A DNA stretch of 64,000 nucleotides from Brevibacterium permense (GTDB lineage: Bacteria > Actinomycetota > Actinomycetes > Actinomycetales > Brevibacteriaceae): NCBI RefSeq assembly GCF_013280495.1, contig NZ_JABSSX010000004.1, positions 248,001-312,000 on the forward strand, given 5' to 3'. The notes beneath the pieces were generated by a model. It was given only the letters and a program-made list of their open reading frames with translations, ran no database searches and was not told the origin of the DNA. A program made the position numbers and the translations under genes. Position 1 is the first letter of the stretch. The number at the start of each line of letters is the position of its first letter. Positions 8,540 through 17,536 of the stretch are shown piece after piece.

Positions 8540-11098
8540 CTACCTGCTCGAGACGCGTCCGAAGAGGTTCGCGATCGGAGCGAGCAGCAACGGCCTGGCC
8601 GCGAACCAACCGGCCACGACAACGACCATCGCGATGAGGAACCAGACGAGTCCGGCCCAACCGAGCATCTCGGTTCCCGCGAACATGTAGCCGAGGTTGT
8701 GCCGCAGTCCGGTCGTGAACACGAGGAACACGTGGACGAGGATGAAGAACACGAAGAACAGCATCGTCGGGAAGTGGATCGCCCGAGCCAGCGGCGCCGG
8801 GTAGATCTTGTTCAGCGTCGAAGCGTTCTTCGGCCACCATTCGCTCATCCGCACACCCGTGATCGCGGCCAGCGGGGCGGCGATGAACACGACTATGAAG
8901 TACATCAGCTGCTGGAGAGCGTTGTAATTGACCCACGCATCTTCCATCGGCCACTCCATCGTTCCGTACTGCAGCGCCGCCGACAGCGCGTTCGGGAAGA
9001 CTTCCCAACTGGTCGGCACGATGCGCGCCCAGTGCCCGGAGACGAAGAGCAGCACGACGAAGACCACACCATTGGCCAGCCACAGCAGATCGAGGCTCGT
9101 GTGCAGCCAGAGGTTGATGCTGATCTTCTTCCCACCCTTCTTCGGGGTGTAGAACGCCGGCGGCTTCTGCTGGTGACGCACCTGCAGACCCGAACGGATG
9201 ATGAGCACCATGAAGAAGATGTTGAGGAAGTGCGTCCACCGCACCCAGCCCGGGAAACCGGGATCGACGAATTCCGGGATGTGGTATTCGCCCGGGTAGC
9301 GTTCGAGGAACTCAGGCACGCCCGGCAGGGTCGTGACACCGCGAGCGGCGAGGATGAGGATCCCGGCCACGACGATGAGTCCGCCGAGTCCCAGCCCGAC
9401 GATCTTCGACCACTGTCCCAGCGACTTCGAACCGATCATGACCGGTTCCTTCTTCGCTGCAGGCTTCGCCGAGGCAGTACTGCCCGAACCGGACGATGTG
9501 GCCTTGGCGGCCGGTGCCGTCTTCGCGGCAGGCTTGTCCGCGGTCTTGGCCGCAGCCTTGTCGTCGGCCTTCGCGGCGGGCTTGGCCATCGGCTTGCGCT
9601 GAGTGGGCTTCTCCGTGGTCTTCGCCGCGGGCTTCGCCATCGGCTTGCGCTGAGCGGGCTTCTTCTCGGCTTCGTCAGATTTCTTCTCCGACGCCGAAGC
9701 TGCTCGTGCTGCTGCGGCACCTGCACCGGCGGCGGCTCCCGCACCAGCGACTGCCGCACCGGCACCGACGCCACCGATTCCGGTGCGCCGCCCCTGGGGC
9801 TTCTTCTCAGCGGAATCGTCCTCGGCCTTGGCGGCCGGCTTCGATTCCTGCTTCGCGGCTTCGCCGGACTGTGTGGCCTCGGCCGGCTTGCCCGCCTCGG
9901 CAGATGCGGCATCGGTCGACTTAGCGTCTGCGGCTTTCTCTTCAGCCGGAGCCGAAGCGGCGGCCGAGCCTGCGGCAGGTTTGGCAGCGCGTGCCGGAGC
10001 AAAGCCTTCCGGCGGCCAGGGGTCTCCCCCGGCGGCGCGGGGAAGTCCGCGGCGCAGCGGTACATCGGAGAGTTCTCCGGACCCCGCACCGCCCGCAGGT
10101 GCTGCAGCCACACCGGCACCGGCAACGCCAGCTGCGGTGGCCGCCGCAGGAGCAGCGGACGAGGACTCGGAAGCGGAATCGGCTGAAGTATCAGCCGAAG
10201 CGGTTTCGGCAGCGTCAGCCTGAGCAGCGGATTCCTCCGCAGTGCCCGAGGCAGGAGCGGATACAGCCACTGCAGGAGCAGCGGCGCCGGCAGTCGAGCC
10301 ACCTGCAACCTTGACGCCGGCGGGCGCGAAGCCTTCCGGCGGCCAAGGATCTCCACCGGCAACACGCGGCAGACCGCGACGCAGCGGAACCTCGGCAGCG
10401 GGGGCAGATTTAGCAGCCGGAGCGGCGGCAGGTTCGTCCGCAGCCGGCTCATCATCAGAGTCAGAGGCGGCGACGGCAGCGCCAACCGCGGCACCGGCAC
10501 CAGCCGTTGCGGCTGCGGCAGCCGGAGCGGCCGAGGACTCTTCGTCCGACTCGACGGACGCCGATTCCTCGGTCGAATCCTCGACAGAGGCATCCTCTTC
10601 GGCAACTGGCTCTTCGGCAGCTGGTACTTCGGTCGACACTGCGGGCGCAGCAGAAGCACCGGTGGCCTTCACTCCGGCCGGAGCAAGACCTTCCGGCGGC
10701 CAAGGCTCTCCACCCTCGACGCGCGGCAAACCCCGACGCAGCGGCACCGCGGCCGCAGGAGCAGAGTCGTCACCGGCCGCGGCAACACCCGCAGCGCCAG
10801 CGGCGACTCCGGCACCCGCGGCGACAGCAGCACCGGTCGAGGAATCTTCAGCCGGTTCCTCGACGGAATCCCCCGCGCCGGCGGACGCGACGGTCCCCGT
10901 CGATTCCTCGGCGTCGGTCACATCGGACTCGGCCGCCTCGGCGGGGGAACCTTCATCCAGTTCCTCCGTCTCGGCAGTCTCCGGCAGCCATGGCGCGCCC
11001 TCTTCCAAGGGTTCGCCGATGGTGCCCTCCGGGGGCCAGGGGTCTCCGCCTTCGACCCGGGGCAGACCCGAGCGCAGCGAACTGGAATAGGTTGCCAT
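8540..11098 (-). CDS. Cytochrome b-like membrane protein with long repetitive Ala/Glu/Lys-rich tail (ETF-linked)
   Basis: An 852-residue protein with two parts. Residues 1 to about 550 are low-complexity Ala/Ser/Pro/Glu then Lys/Ala-rich sequence with four copies of an 18-residue peptide LRRGLPR..GG.PWPPEG. Residues about 555-852 hold five or six membrane helices with histidines placed as in di-heme cytochrome b/b561 domains (His623, His666, His775, His789). It starts one base after the etfA stop and is the third gene of etfB-etfA-X. The context suggests that it accepts electrons from reduced ETF and passes them towards the quinone pool or another membrane acceptor; no ETF:quinone oxidoreductase is seen here. 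The heme ligands and the role of the tail are inference. Confidence 0.7.
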   Translation of the reverse strand: MATYSSSLRSGLPRVEGGDPWPPEGTIGEPLEEGAPWLPETAETEELDEGSPAEAAESDVTDAEESTGTVASAGAGDSVEEPAEDSSTGAAVAAGAGVAAGAAGVAAAGDDSAPAAAVPLRRGLPRVEGGEPWPPEGLAPAGVKATGASAAPAVSTEVPAAEEPVAEEDASVEDSTEESASVESDEESSAAPAAAAATAGAGAAVGAAVAASDSDDEPAADEPAAAPAAKSAPAAEVPLRRGLPRVAGGDPWPPEGFAPAGVKVAGGSTAGAAAPAVAVSAPASGTAEESAAQADAAETASADTSADSASESSSAAPAAATAAGVAGAGVAAAPAGGAGSGELSDVPLRRGLPRAAGGDPWPPEGFAPARAAKPAAGSAAASAPAEEKAADAKSTDAASAEAGKPAEATQSGEAAKQESKPAAKAEDDSAEKKPQGRRTGIGGVGAGAAVAGAGAAAGAGAAAARAASASEKKSDEAEKKPAQRKPMAKPAAKTTEKPTQRKPMAKPAAKADDKAAAKTADKPAAKTAPAAKATSSGSGSTASAKPAAKKEPVMIGSKSLGQWSKIVGLGLGGLIVVAGILILAARGVTTLPGVPEFLERYPGEYHIPEFVDPGFPGWVRWTHFLNIFFMVLIIRSGLQVRHQQKPPAFYTPKKGGKKISINLWLHTSLDLLWLANGVVFVVLLFVSGHWARIVPTSWEVFPNALSAALQYGTMEWPMEDAWVNYNALQQLMYFIVVFIAAPLAAITGVRMSEWWPKNASTLNKIYPAPLARAIHFPTMLFFVFFILVHVFLVFTTGLRHNLGYMFAGTEMLGWAGLVWFLIAMVVVVAGWFAARPLLLAPIANLFGRVSSR
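10004..11077 (-). repeat. Four dispersed copies of an 18-residue PWPPEG peptide repeat inside the cytochrome b-like gene
   Basis: Copies are encoded at 11024-11077, 10688-10741, 10331-10384 and 10004-10057. The consensus is LRRGLPR(V/A)xGG(D/E)PWPPEG; the first copy reads LRS. Spacers of roughly 90-120 residues are Ala/Ser/Glu-rich and poorly conserved, while the 18-residue core is nearly invariant, which suggests that the peptide is a functional binding motif and not simple low-complexity drift. Confidence 0.9.
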
Positions 11099-11099
11099 A

Positions 11100-12077
11100 T
11101 CAGGACTTGTTCTCGTTCAGTGATTCGATGGCCTGGGGAACGACCTTGAACAGGTCGCCGACGACGCCGAAATCGGCGATGTCGAAGATCGGGGCTTCGG
11201 CGTCCTTGTTGACTGCGACGATGGTTTTCGAGGTCTGCATACCGGCCTTGTGCTGGATCGCGCCGGAGATGCCGAGAGCCACGTAGAGCTGCGGGGACAC
11301 CGACACACCGGTCTGGCCGACCTGGTGCGACTGGGCGATGTAGCCGGCGTCGACGGCCGCACGGGAGGCACCGACGGCTGCACCGAGGGTGTCGGCGAAT
11401 TCGCCGACGAGCTCGAAGGACTCCTCCGAACCGACGCCGCGACCACCGGAGACGACCTTCTGCGCACCGCGCAGTTCGGGACGCGAGGAGGTTTCGACGA
11501 CGGCTTCGAACGAATCGATCGCCGCCGAGCGCTTACCGGAATCGGCGACCTCGAGGGCCTGCGTGTTCGCGGATTGCGCTTCGGCGCGAGCCTCGATCGA
11601 GCCCAGGCGCACGGTGACGATGGGGGCACCGAAGGTCGGAGCCGAGGATGCGGTGTAGCCGCCGCCGTAGACGGAGTGGCCCACCACGATGCCTTCGGAG
11701 TCGCGTTCGAGTCCGACGGCGTCGACGCACACGGCCGATCCGCTGCGCACGGCGTAGCGACCGGCGATGTCGCGACCGTCGAGGGTGTTGGGCACGAGCA
11801 CGGCGTCGGGAGCGGTGAGCTCCGCGGCTGCGGCCACGGCGTCGACGGCTGCGGTGCCGAGGTTGCCCTCGGCGGCTGCGGCGGTCAGTGTTGCCACGGC
11901 GCCGAGTTCGGCGGCCTTCTCGGCAGCGGCTTCGGCGCTTCCGGCGGCGAGCACGAGGGCGACGGGCGAGCCGATCTCAGCGGCTCCGCCGAGCAGTTCG
12001 GCGGCCGGCTTCTCCAGCTGGCCTTCGGCATCGGCGGTGAGGACGACGAGAATGGAGTCCTGCGGGAATTCTGACAT
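11100..12077 (-). CDS. etfA: Electron transfer flavoprotein, alpha subunit
   Basis: A 325-residue FAD-carrying ETF subunit. The C-terminal FAD domain is clear: [54 protein letters not shown] and [23 protein letters not shown]. The N-terminal half is Ala-rich, as in actinobacterial homologues. It takes electrons from acyl-CoA and related dehydrogenases together with EtfB. It lies 11 bases after etfB and one base before the cytochrome b-like gene, forming one operon. Confidence 0.96.
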   Translation of the reverse strand: MSEFPQDSILVVLTADAEGQLEKPAAELLGGAAEIGSPVALVLAAGSAEAAAEKAAELGAVATLTAAAAEGNLGTAAVDAVAAAAELTAPDAVLVPNTLDGRDIAGRYAVRSGSAVCVDAVGLERDSEGIVVGHSVYGGGYTASSAPTFGAPIVTVRLGSIEARAEAQSANTQALEVADSGKRSAAIDSFEAVVETSSRPELRGAQKVVSGGRGVGSEESFELVGEFADTLGAAVGASRAAVDAGYIAQSHQVGQTGVSVSPQLYVALGISGAIQHKAGMQTSKTIVAVNKDAEAPIFDIADFGVVGDLFKVVPQAIESLNENKS

Positions 12078-12088
12078 GACGATTCTCC

Positions 12089-12865
12089 TTAGGCCAGACG
12101 GTTCTTGGTGAGGTATTCGGCGAGTTCGACGCCGCCATTGCCTTCGTCGACGACCTTCTCGCCGGCTTCGCGCGGCGGCTTCTCGGCGACGGCGACCATG
12201 ATCGAGCGAGCCACGGACTGGTCCTCGGCATCGATGTCGAGATCGGACAGGCTGATGACCTCGAAGGGCTTCTTCTTCGCCGCCATGATGCCCTTGAAGT
12301 TCGGGAACCGAGCCTCGGGAAGCGCCTCGGTGATGGAGATGACGGCGGGCAGTTCGGCCGAGACCTGCTGCTTTCCGCCTTCGACCGCGCGGGTGCCGGA
12401 GACCTTGCCATCGCCCAGTTCGACGGTCGTCAGGCCGGTCACGTGCGGGTAGTCGAGGTGCTCGGCGAGCATCGCCGGCATCATGCCGCCGTTGCCGTCG
12501 GTGGAGACGTTGCCGGTCACGACGAGGTCGAACTCACCGCGGCGCAGGGCGGCGGCGAGAACCTCGGCGGTCAGGCCCAGATCCGCGCCGCCCAGCGACT
12601 CATCGGCCACGTGCACGGCATTGTCGGCACCCATGGCCAGACCCTTGCGGATCGTGGCGGTCGCGGTATCGGGCGCCATCGAGATGACGGTCACCTCGGT
12701 GTCGCCGTCGGAGTCCTTCTGCGTCAAGGCGACCTCGAGGGCACGCTCACCGATCTCATCGAGGACGGCTTCCGAGGCGCCGCGATCGGCGAGCCCGGTT
12801 TCCAAGTTCAACTTGCGGTCGCCGTACGTATCCGGGACCTCTTTGACCAACACCGCGATCTTCAA
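12089..12865 (-). CDS. etfB: Electron transfer flavoprotein, beta subunit
   Basis: A 258-residue ETF beta subunit with the AMP-binding region and the signature [34 protein letters not shown] is typical. The start codon is TTG at 12865, supported by AAGGAG ending 6 bases upstream; no ATG or GTG fits. It is the first gene of etfB-etfA-cytochrome b-like. Acyl-CoA and branched-chain acyl-CoA dehydrogenases elsewhere in the genome are the expected electron donors. Confidence 0.96.
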   Translation of the reverse strand: MKIAVLVKEVPDTYGDRKLNLETGLADRGASEAVLDEIGERALEVALTQKDSDGDTEVTVISMAPDTATATIRKGLAMGADNAVHVADESLGGADLGLTAEVLAAALRRGEFDLVVTGNVSTDGNGGMMPAMLAEHLDYPHVTGLTTVELGDGKVSGTRAVEGGKQQVSAELPAVISITEALPEARFPNFKGIMAAKKKPFEVISLSDLDIDAEDQSVARSIMVAVAEKPPREAGEKVVDEGNGGVELAEYLTKNRLA

Positions 12866-13281
12866 GGATGACTCCTTAGGTTCGTGAAGCAGTTCCGCCT
12901 GCGTGAGACTTTCGTCTCATAATCTACAGGTGGCTGATTTTCGTCCGTTGACCGGGTCCGGGTTAGAACCGATCATGTCCATCACCCATGGTACGTGGTA
13001 GGCACCACAGATATCTCCGTTACTGTACGAACGATCGACAGAATTTGTCCAGTGCGTCGGACTCCGCAACCATGCGGACTTTCCTCGCCGAGGCGGTCCC
13101 CCTGTCGTCGACGTCGGGAGCTCGACGCGGGGCCGCCACTCGCCGAGGCGGGCCCTAGAATGGGACGCAGACCGACCATTCCTCCCGGTGGACATCGCCG
13201 CCCTCCGCGCGGGCGCATCCGGGCAGGCTGGACGCAGAGGTCGCAGGCAAGACGCAGACATCAACGGTGAAGGAGCGCCCC
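12866..13281. promoter_or_regulatory. Divergent control region of etfB and the Lrp-type gene
   Basis: A minus-strand -10 TAGATT at 12926-12921 points at etfB and places its start near 12914, inside the perfect inverted repeat TGAGAC-TTTC-GTCTCA (12904-12919), so a repressor could bind over the start site. The rest of the 416-base gap shows no gene; it contains two copies of the word CGCCGAGGCG (near 13084 and 13141) that recurs across the window. The Lrp ribosome site AAGGAG (13270-13275) lies at its right end. Confidence 0.45.
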
Positions 13282-13737
13282 GTGGCATTCGACCTCGACG
13301 ACATCGACCGCAGCATCATCGCCGCCCTCGTCGAGGACTCGCGCCTGAGCGTGCGCCAGTTGGCCGAACGCGTCCACATCTCCCGCTCCGCCGCGCACAA
13401 GCGCTTCACCACCCTCATCGAATCCGGCGCGATCCGGAAATTCACCGCCGAGGTGGACCGCGAGGCCCTCGGCATGACCGTGACCGCGGTCGTCGTCGTC
13501 AAGATCGGCGAGCGCCCCTGGCCGCAGGTCCGCGATGACCTGGCAGCCCTGCCCTTCGTCGAGAAGGTCCAAGCCGTCAGCGGGGACATCGATGCCCTTG
13601 TCACCGTGAATGCCCCGGACAACACGGCCCTGTCGCAGGTCATTCTGCGCCGCATCCACGAGGTGGCCGGCGTCGTGTCCTCCCGTTCGCTGCTCATCCT
13701 CGACGAGGCGGAGGGCCACCGTCCCGGCGCGGGATGA
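13282..13737 (+). CDS. Lrp/AsnC-family regulator
   Basis: A 151-residue feast/famine regulator: N-terminal helix-turn-helix (LSVRQLAERVHISRSAAHKRFTTLIESG) and C-terminal RAM/ACT-like domain (AVVVVKIGERPW, VEKVQAVSGDIDALVTV). The GTG at 13282 is preferred to the in-frame GTG at 13267 because AAGGAG lies 6 bases before it and would be inside the longer version. It is divergent from etfB, and a branched-chain 2-oxoacid dehydrogenase operon lies 4 kb downstream; Lrp proteins linked to such genes (BkdR type) often sense branched-chain amino acids, but the target here is not shown by the sequence. Confidence 0.85.
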   Translation: MAFDLDDIDRSIIAALVEDSRLSVRQLAERVHISRSAAHKRFTTLIESGAIRKFTAEVDREALGMTVTAVVVVKIGERPWPQVRDDLAALPFVEKVQAVSGDIDALVTVNAPDNTALSQVILRRIHEVAGVVSSRSLLILDEAEGHRPGAG

Positions 13738-13781
13738 AGACCTCCCCACTCACATCTGACCCCACTCGCTGCTGACAGAGC

Positions 13782-13817
13782 GAAGCCCCCGGCGCCGGAA
13801 TTTGCGCCGAGGGCTTC
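13782..13817. terminator. Terminator-like hairpin between convergent genes
   Basis: GAAGCCCCCGGCGC pairs with GCGCCGAGGGCTTC across an 8-base loop, a stem with a small internal mismatch. It follows the Lrp-type gene by 44 bases and precedes the end of the convergent 649-codon gene, so it can stop transcription from either side. Confidence 0.7.
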
Positions 13818-13911
13818 ATGACGTGAAACAGAGAGAACCGCGCACGCCGTATCCAACACTTCAAGCTAGCGTGTCAACTGCCTTTGGAAAGACCCGCGTT
13901 GCGTAATTCTC

Positions 13912-13930
13912 ATAGGCTAGCCTAACCCGG
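13912..13930. promoter_or_regulatory. Orphan DtxR/IdeR iron-box-like site
   Basis: ATAGGCTAGCCTAACCCGG matches 14 of 19 positions of the DtxR consensus TTAGGTTAGCCTAACCTAA, including the core TAGCCTAACC. It lies between two convergent genes with no obvious protein-coding gene to control. A minus-strand TTGACA (13877-13872) lies 35 bases away and could drive a short transcript ending at the hairpin 13782-13817. Confidence 0.5.
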
Positions 13931-13978
13931 GGCTCGGGAGGACACAACAGGTTGATGCCGACTTTTTCGCTGGGCCCT

Positions 13979-15928
13979 TTATTCGGCCGGTCCCGCAAGC
14001 AGCATGAGACCGGCACCGGCAACGATGCGCCGGTACACCGGTTCCACGGAGAAGGTTTCACCGTCGGCGTTGAGGAGTCCGAGCTCGCTGAGCTCCTGCA
14101 GCTCGTCGGCCAGCAGTGTGGAGAGCCGATCGGTACGCTCCTCGTCGATGTCGAGTTCGGGACGTTCGGGTGCGGAGTCCGGAGTGATGATCTCGATGAG
14201 GCGCTGGGCAATCGTGATCGCCGGGGCTGCAAAGTCTTCCCCGGGGACGAGGTTCACCACGTCGAGCAGCCGCTCGTAGATGAAGGCTCCGATGACCGGC
14301 AAAGCGGCATCCGCGCTCACCTCGCCTGAGCGCCACTGGTCGGCAGCGCCGGCGGGTCGGACCTTCGTTCCGGTGATCTCGATGATCTCTGCGCTCTGCA
14401 GCACGGCCCACATCGCTTCGAGGACGGGCACCTCATCGGCGCTGCGCGCATAGTTCACGCCGTCTTCGTACCGGGCGTTCGACGCGACTCCGACGGCTTT
14501 GATGCCGAACTTTCCGGCCGCCTCGGCGATATCGGCCCGCTTCACCCGTCCCGTACCGGTCAGCGGTCGGGAATCGCCGATCCATTCGAGAATGCCGGCC
14601 ACACCGGCGACGAGGCGATTGTGCGGCAGGGGCTGCGCGAGCTGCTCCTCGTTCAGGGCATTGGCTTCGACTGCGGCCATCAGGGCCGAGGGCAGCGGGT
14701 CGGTGCGCATGCTCGCGGCCTCGGCTCGGGCGCGGGCGGCGTTCCAGCGTTCGGGGTTCTCGTCGGTGTCCATGCGGAAGCGGAGATAGTTGTCGAGAGC
14801 TTCGAGGCTGTCGAGGAAGATCACCGTCGACGGCGATTCGCCATCGGTCTTCTCGGCCTCCTCCTGTCCGTCGACTGCGAAGCTTTCAAGGACGTCGAGG
14901 AGGTCGTCGATTCCCTCCGGTTCGTCGATATCTGCGCGGGAGGACACGGCGATGCAGAACAGGAGGTGGGCGATGTCGAAGACCTCTGAGTCCTCGTCGA
15001 CGTCGTCGTAGGTCTCGGCCAGCCAGTCGCGGAAGCGCTGATAGAGCGGCATCTCGTAGACGGTCTTCTCGACCGCGTCCATTCGTTCGTCGACGCCCTG
15101 CGGGTCGGCGTGGGGATTCGCCTGTGCGCTCACCTCGGCGCTCGATCCTCCGAGCCACTCAGGCAGGTCCTGTTCTGCGGCAGGGCCGTCCTGGTTGTCC
15201 TGGTCGTCCTGGAACACACGGTCGGTGGAACCGTAGGTGCCCGCAACCGGTTCCGGATAGCCGTCGAGCGGCATGAGCTCGTCGACGAATTGCTGCTCCG
15301 AGACCTTGTTTCGTTTGGCCAACCGCGCGACCGCGGCGGCTACGGCGAGCATGGAGCCCTCGAGGACTGGACGTCCGCTGTTGCTGGCGATGAGGCGATC
15401 GAGGCTGTCGACGACGCGGCCCTTATGTGCCAGGGCCAGGATGTCGCGGGCCACGGCACGGGACTTCTTCGCCGACCACTTCGGTGCCATCACTCCGCCG
15501 AGCTTCGGTCCGTGCACGTCGTCGGTGAACCATTCGTCGAGGAGGTCCATCGCTGCCCCGGTCACCTGCCCGACGCTCGGGTTGAAGTCCTTGGGGTCGG
15601 ACGGCAGGGAGGCCACAACAGCCTCGGCGGTTTTGATGTCGCCTTCGGCAAAGGCCACGGAGAACGACCGCAGCTTCCCCAGAGCCAGTCCGCGGTGGGC
15701 ACCGACCGGGGTGAACAGGCGGCGGTTGTATTCCTCCTGCGCCTTCTCCATGGCTGCGTGGAATTCGGCCTCGGTGAAGTCCGCATTCGGATCATCGACG
15801 TCAATGCCTTCGGCCTTGAGGAACGGCGCCAGCTCCCGCATCATCCGATCGCCCATGCCGGGGTTGTGGCTGATTTTGCCGCCCGCTGCCATTCCGTGGA
15901 ATTCGGGACCGTCGAAGAAAGTAGACAC
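13979..15928 (-). CDS. Unknown 649-residue helical protein
   Basis: Not recognised as a characterised family. The protein is soluble-looking, Glu/Asp/Ala-rich and predicted mostly helical, without signal peptide or membrane segments. It starts with MSTFFDGPEFHG and has an acidic low-complexity linker around residues 240-280. A block near residue 460 (LEWIGDSRPLTGTGRVKRADI) resembles a motif seen in several helical hypothetical proteins near SEC-C or plasmid ORF-3-like domains. The GTG at 15928 is supported by AGGAG 6 bases upstream. It appears to be a single-gene unit, convergent with the Lrp-type gene. No function is proposed. Confidence 0.85.
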   Translation of the reverse strand: MSTFFDGPEFHGMAAGGKISHNPGMGDRMMRELAPFLKAEGIDVDDPNADFTEAEFHAAMEKAQEEYNRRLFTPVGAHRGLALGKLRSFSVAFAEGDIKTAEAVVASLPSDPKDFNPSVGQVTGAAMDLLDEWFTDDVHGPKLGGVMAPKWSAKKSRAVARDILALAHKGRVVDSLDRLIASNSGRPVLEGSMLAVAAAVARLAKRNKVSEQQFVDELMPLDGYPEPVAGTYGSTDRVFQDDQDNQDGPAAEQDLPEWLGGSSAEVSAQANPHADPQGVDERMDAVEKTVYEMPLYQRFRDWLAETYDDVDEDSEVFDIAHLLFCIAVSSRADIDEPEGIDDLLDVLESFAVDGQEEAEKTDGESPSTVIFLDSLEALDNYLRFRMDTDENPERWNAARARAEAASMRTDPLPSALMAAVEANALNEEQLAQPLPHNRLVAGVAGILEWIGDSRPLTGTGRVKRADIAEAAGKFGIKAVGVASNARYEDGVNYARSADEVPVLEAMWAVLQSAEIIEITGTKVRPAGAADQWRSGEVSADAALPVIGAFIYERLLDVVNLVPGEDFAAPAITIAQRLIEIITPDSAPERPELDIDEERTDRLSTLLADELQELSELGLLNADGETFSVEPVYRRIVAGAGLMLLAGPAE

Positions 15929-16100
15929 GCATTGCTCCTGCCGAGGATGAACTGAAGCAATAACGGTAACAAGTCAGACCTCGTCGGCCGCACAACTGCC
16001 CCGGCATGGCCCCGCGGCTTCACCGAGATCACATTTCGGGAGTCGGCGGTACCGCACACAGCTCTGCGGGCCCGGTCGGTGTTCACGCCCTGGTCCGCGC

Positions 16101-16727
16101 TCAGCCTCCCGGAGAAGCGAGGGTCTTCCGCACCGCCCGGATGGTCAGCTCGAGGGATTGGGCGCGCGCGGTCGGATCGTCGACGCCGACACTCACGCTG
16201 TAGAGGTGTCCGGAGCCGATGGTGAGGTAGACGAACGCCGCCGCCCATCCGATGGGCACGCCTTCATCGATGGAACCGTCCGCCTGCCCTTTCGCGATGA
16301 CGGCCTCGAGGGGATCATCCTCGGCATCCGCAGATTCAGCGCACGTGCTGGACTCAGCGCCTGACCGGGACTCGGCGGCCGCCTCGGCGAAGGATTCATC
16401 GGTGATGATCGGGTTGTCGGCGAAGAGCAGGGTGAGCACATCGGGCAGAGTGAACAGCTGGGCACAGATCCGTTCGAGTGCAGCCAGCCCGGTCCCTTCG
16501 CCGGGACGGGCCTTCATGACCGCCTCACCGAATCGCCGGGCACCGAGCAGGGCCGCCGCACCGACGAGCGCCTCCCGATCACCGAAATGTCGGTAAAGAG
16601 TGGTGCGACCGACGCCGACCGACTGTGAAAGTTCGATCATCGACGCCTGCGGGTTCGCGGCAAGGTGGGTCAGTGCCTCGCTGACCAGCGCCTCTCGGCC
16701 CAATCGATGCATTCCGTGCACCGGCAC
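16101..16727 (-). CDS. TetR-family repressor
   Basis: A 208-residue regulator with a TetR helix-turn-helix (MIELSQSVGVGRTTLYRHFGDREALV) and a variable C-terminal ligand domain with an Asp/Glu-rich loop (ESADAEDD). The GTG at 16727 has GGAGG just upstream; an in-frame GTG at 16721 is an alternative. A perfect 20-bp palindrome lies in the divergent promoter region at 16770-16789, so it very likely represses itself and the YqeB-like membrane protein. The ligand is unknown. Confidence 0.88.
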   Translation of the reverse strand: MPVHGMHRLGREALVSEALTHLAANPQASMIELSQSVGVGRTTLYRHFGDREALVGAAALLGARRFGEAVMKARPGEGTGLAALERICAQLFTLPDVLTLLFADNPIITDESFAEAAAESRSGAESSTCAESADAEDDPLEAVIAKGQADGSIDEGVPIGWAAAFVYLTIGSGHLYSVSVGVDDPTARAQSLELTIRAVRKTLASPGG

Positions 16728-16769
16728 AACCCCTCCCTGACTCTGCGAACGATACAGAGCAGTCTACTT

Positions 16770-16789
16770 GTGGAACAGCGTTGTTCCAC
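16770..16789. promoter_or_regulatory. TetR operator palindrome
   Basis: GTGGAACAGCGTTGTTCCAC is a perfect inverted repeat with 8-bp arms and a 4-base centre, midway between the divergent TetR and YqeB-like genes. The GGAACA...TGTTCC half-sites are typical in size and spacing for a TetR dimer. A TATCAT -10-like element for the rightward gene follows at 16795. Confidence 0.8.
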
Positions 16790-16812
16790 TTTGGTATCAT
16801 TGAGTACCGACG

Positions 16813-17352
16813 ATGCCTTCGAGGATCGAGCACGTGATGGATCAGCCCCAGCAGAAGAACGACTTCGCAACCCAGCAGCCCCACGCCCCCGCGACGTTCG
16901 CGCTCAGTCGGAGCGACGTCGTCGTCATCGGCCTCGTCTGCATCGGCATCGGGGTGGCGCTCGGCTTCTTCCTTCCAGCCCTCGGCTCGATTGCCGCGAC
17001 TTTCCCCATCCCTTTCGGTGACGTCATCGAGAAGCTCAGCCGCTTCGACCAGGCGTGGGTCGTCATCGCCCGACCGATCATCGGCGGGCTGCTCGGACTC
17101 ATCGCCGCCTTCTTCATCGCCGCCTCGACGACTCCCCTGGTCGTCGATGAACACGGAATCACCATCGGCCGAGACGACGACCACCCGCTGCGCATCTCCC
17201 GCGCCTCGTTTTCGACCGCATACTTTGCCGACGGCAAGCTCGTCGTCGTCACCGAAGGCGGGCACCAGGCCTTCAAGGGAGACGTCGAAGGCAAGAAGGC
17301 TGCCATCGCCGAAGCCTTCACCTCCCGCGGATACCGGTGGGGAGAGATCTGA
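16813..17352 (+). CDS. Small two-helix membrane protein, YqeB-like
   Basis: A 179-residue membrane protein: a Gln-rich N-terminus, two membrane helices (VVVIGLVCIGIGVALGFFLPAL and a second around IIGGLLGLIAAFFIAA), then a C-terminal PH-like soluble domain (PLVVDEHGITIGRDDDHPLRI, KGDVEGKKAAIAEAFTSRGYRW). This arrangement fits the YqeB-type proteins of actinobacteria and bacilli, whose function is not known. The start may instead be the ATG at 16837. It is divergent from the TetR gene with the operator in between. Confidence 0.65.
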   Translation: MPSRIEHVMDQPQQKNDFATQQPHAPATFALSRSDVVVIGLVCIGIGVALGFFLPALGSIAATFPIPFGDVIEKLSRFDQAWVVIARPIIGGLLGLIAAFFIAASTTPLVVDEHGITIGRDDDHPLRISRASFSTAYFADGKLVVVTEGGHQAFKGDVEGKKAAIAEAFTSRGYRWGEI

Positions 17353-17536
17353 CCGCGCAGAGCGAGATCTGAGCAGTCCGAGAACCGAGTCTGCGCAACC
17401 CCGACCCTCCAGCCAAACGTCCACTCGGCCTGCCGGAACTGGTCCCTTCGTCCCGAGTTCGCGACACGTTTGGCCGCCCGTCCTCACCTGCAGGTCAGCC
17501 GTGGAATCGTGACTCGGCTCACGCCACCATGGGGCC

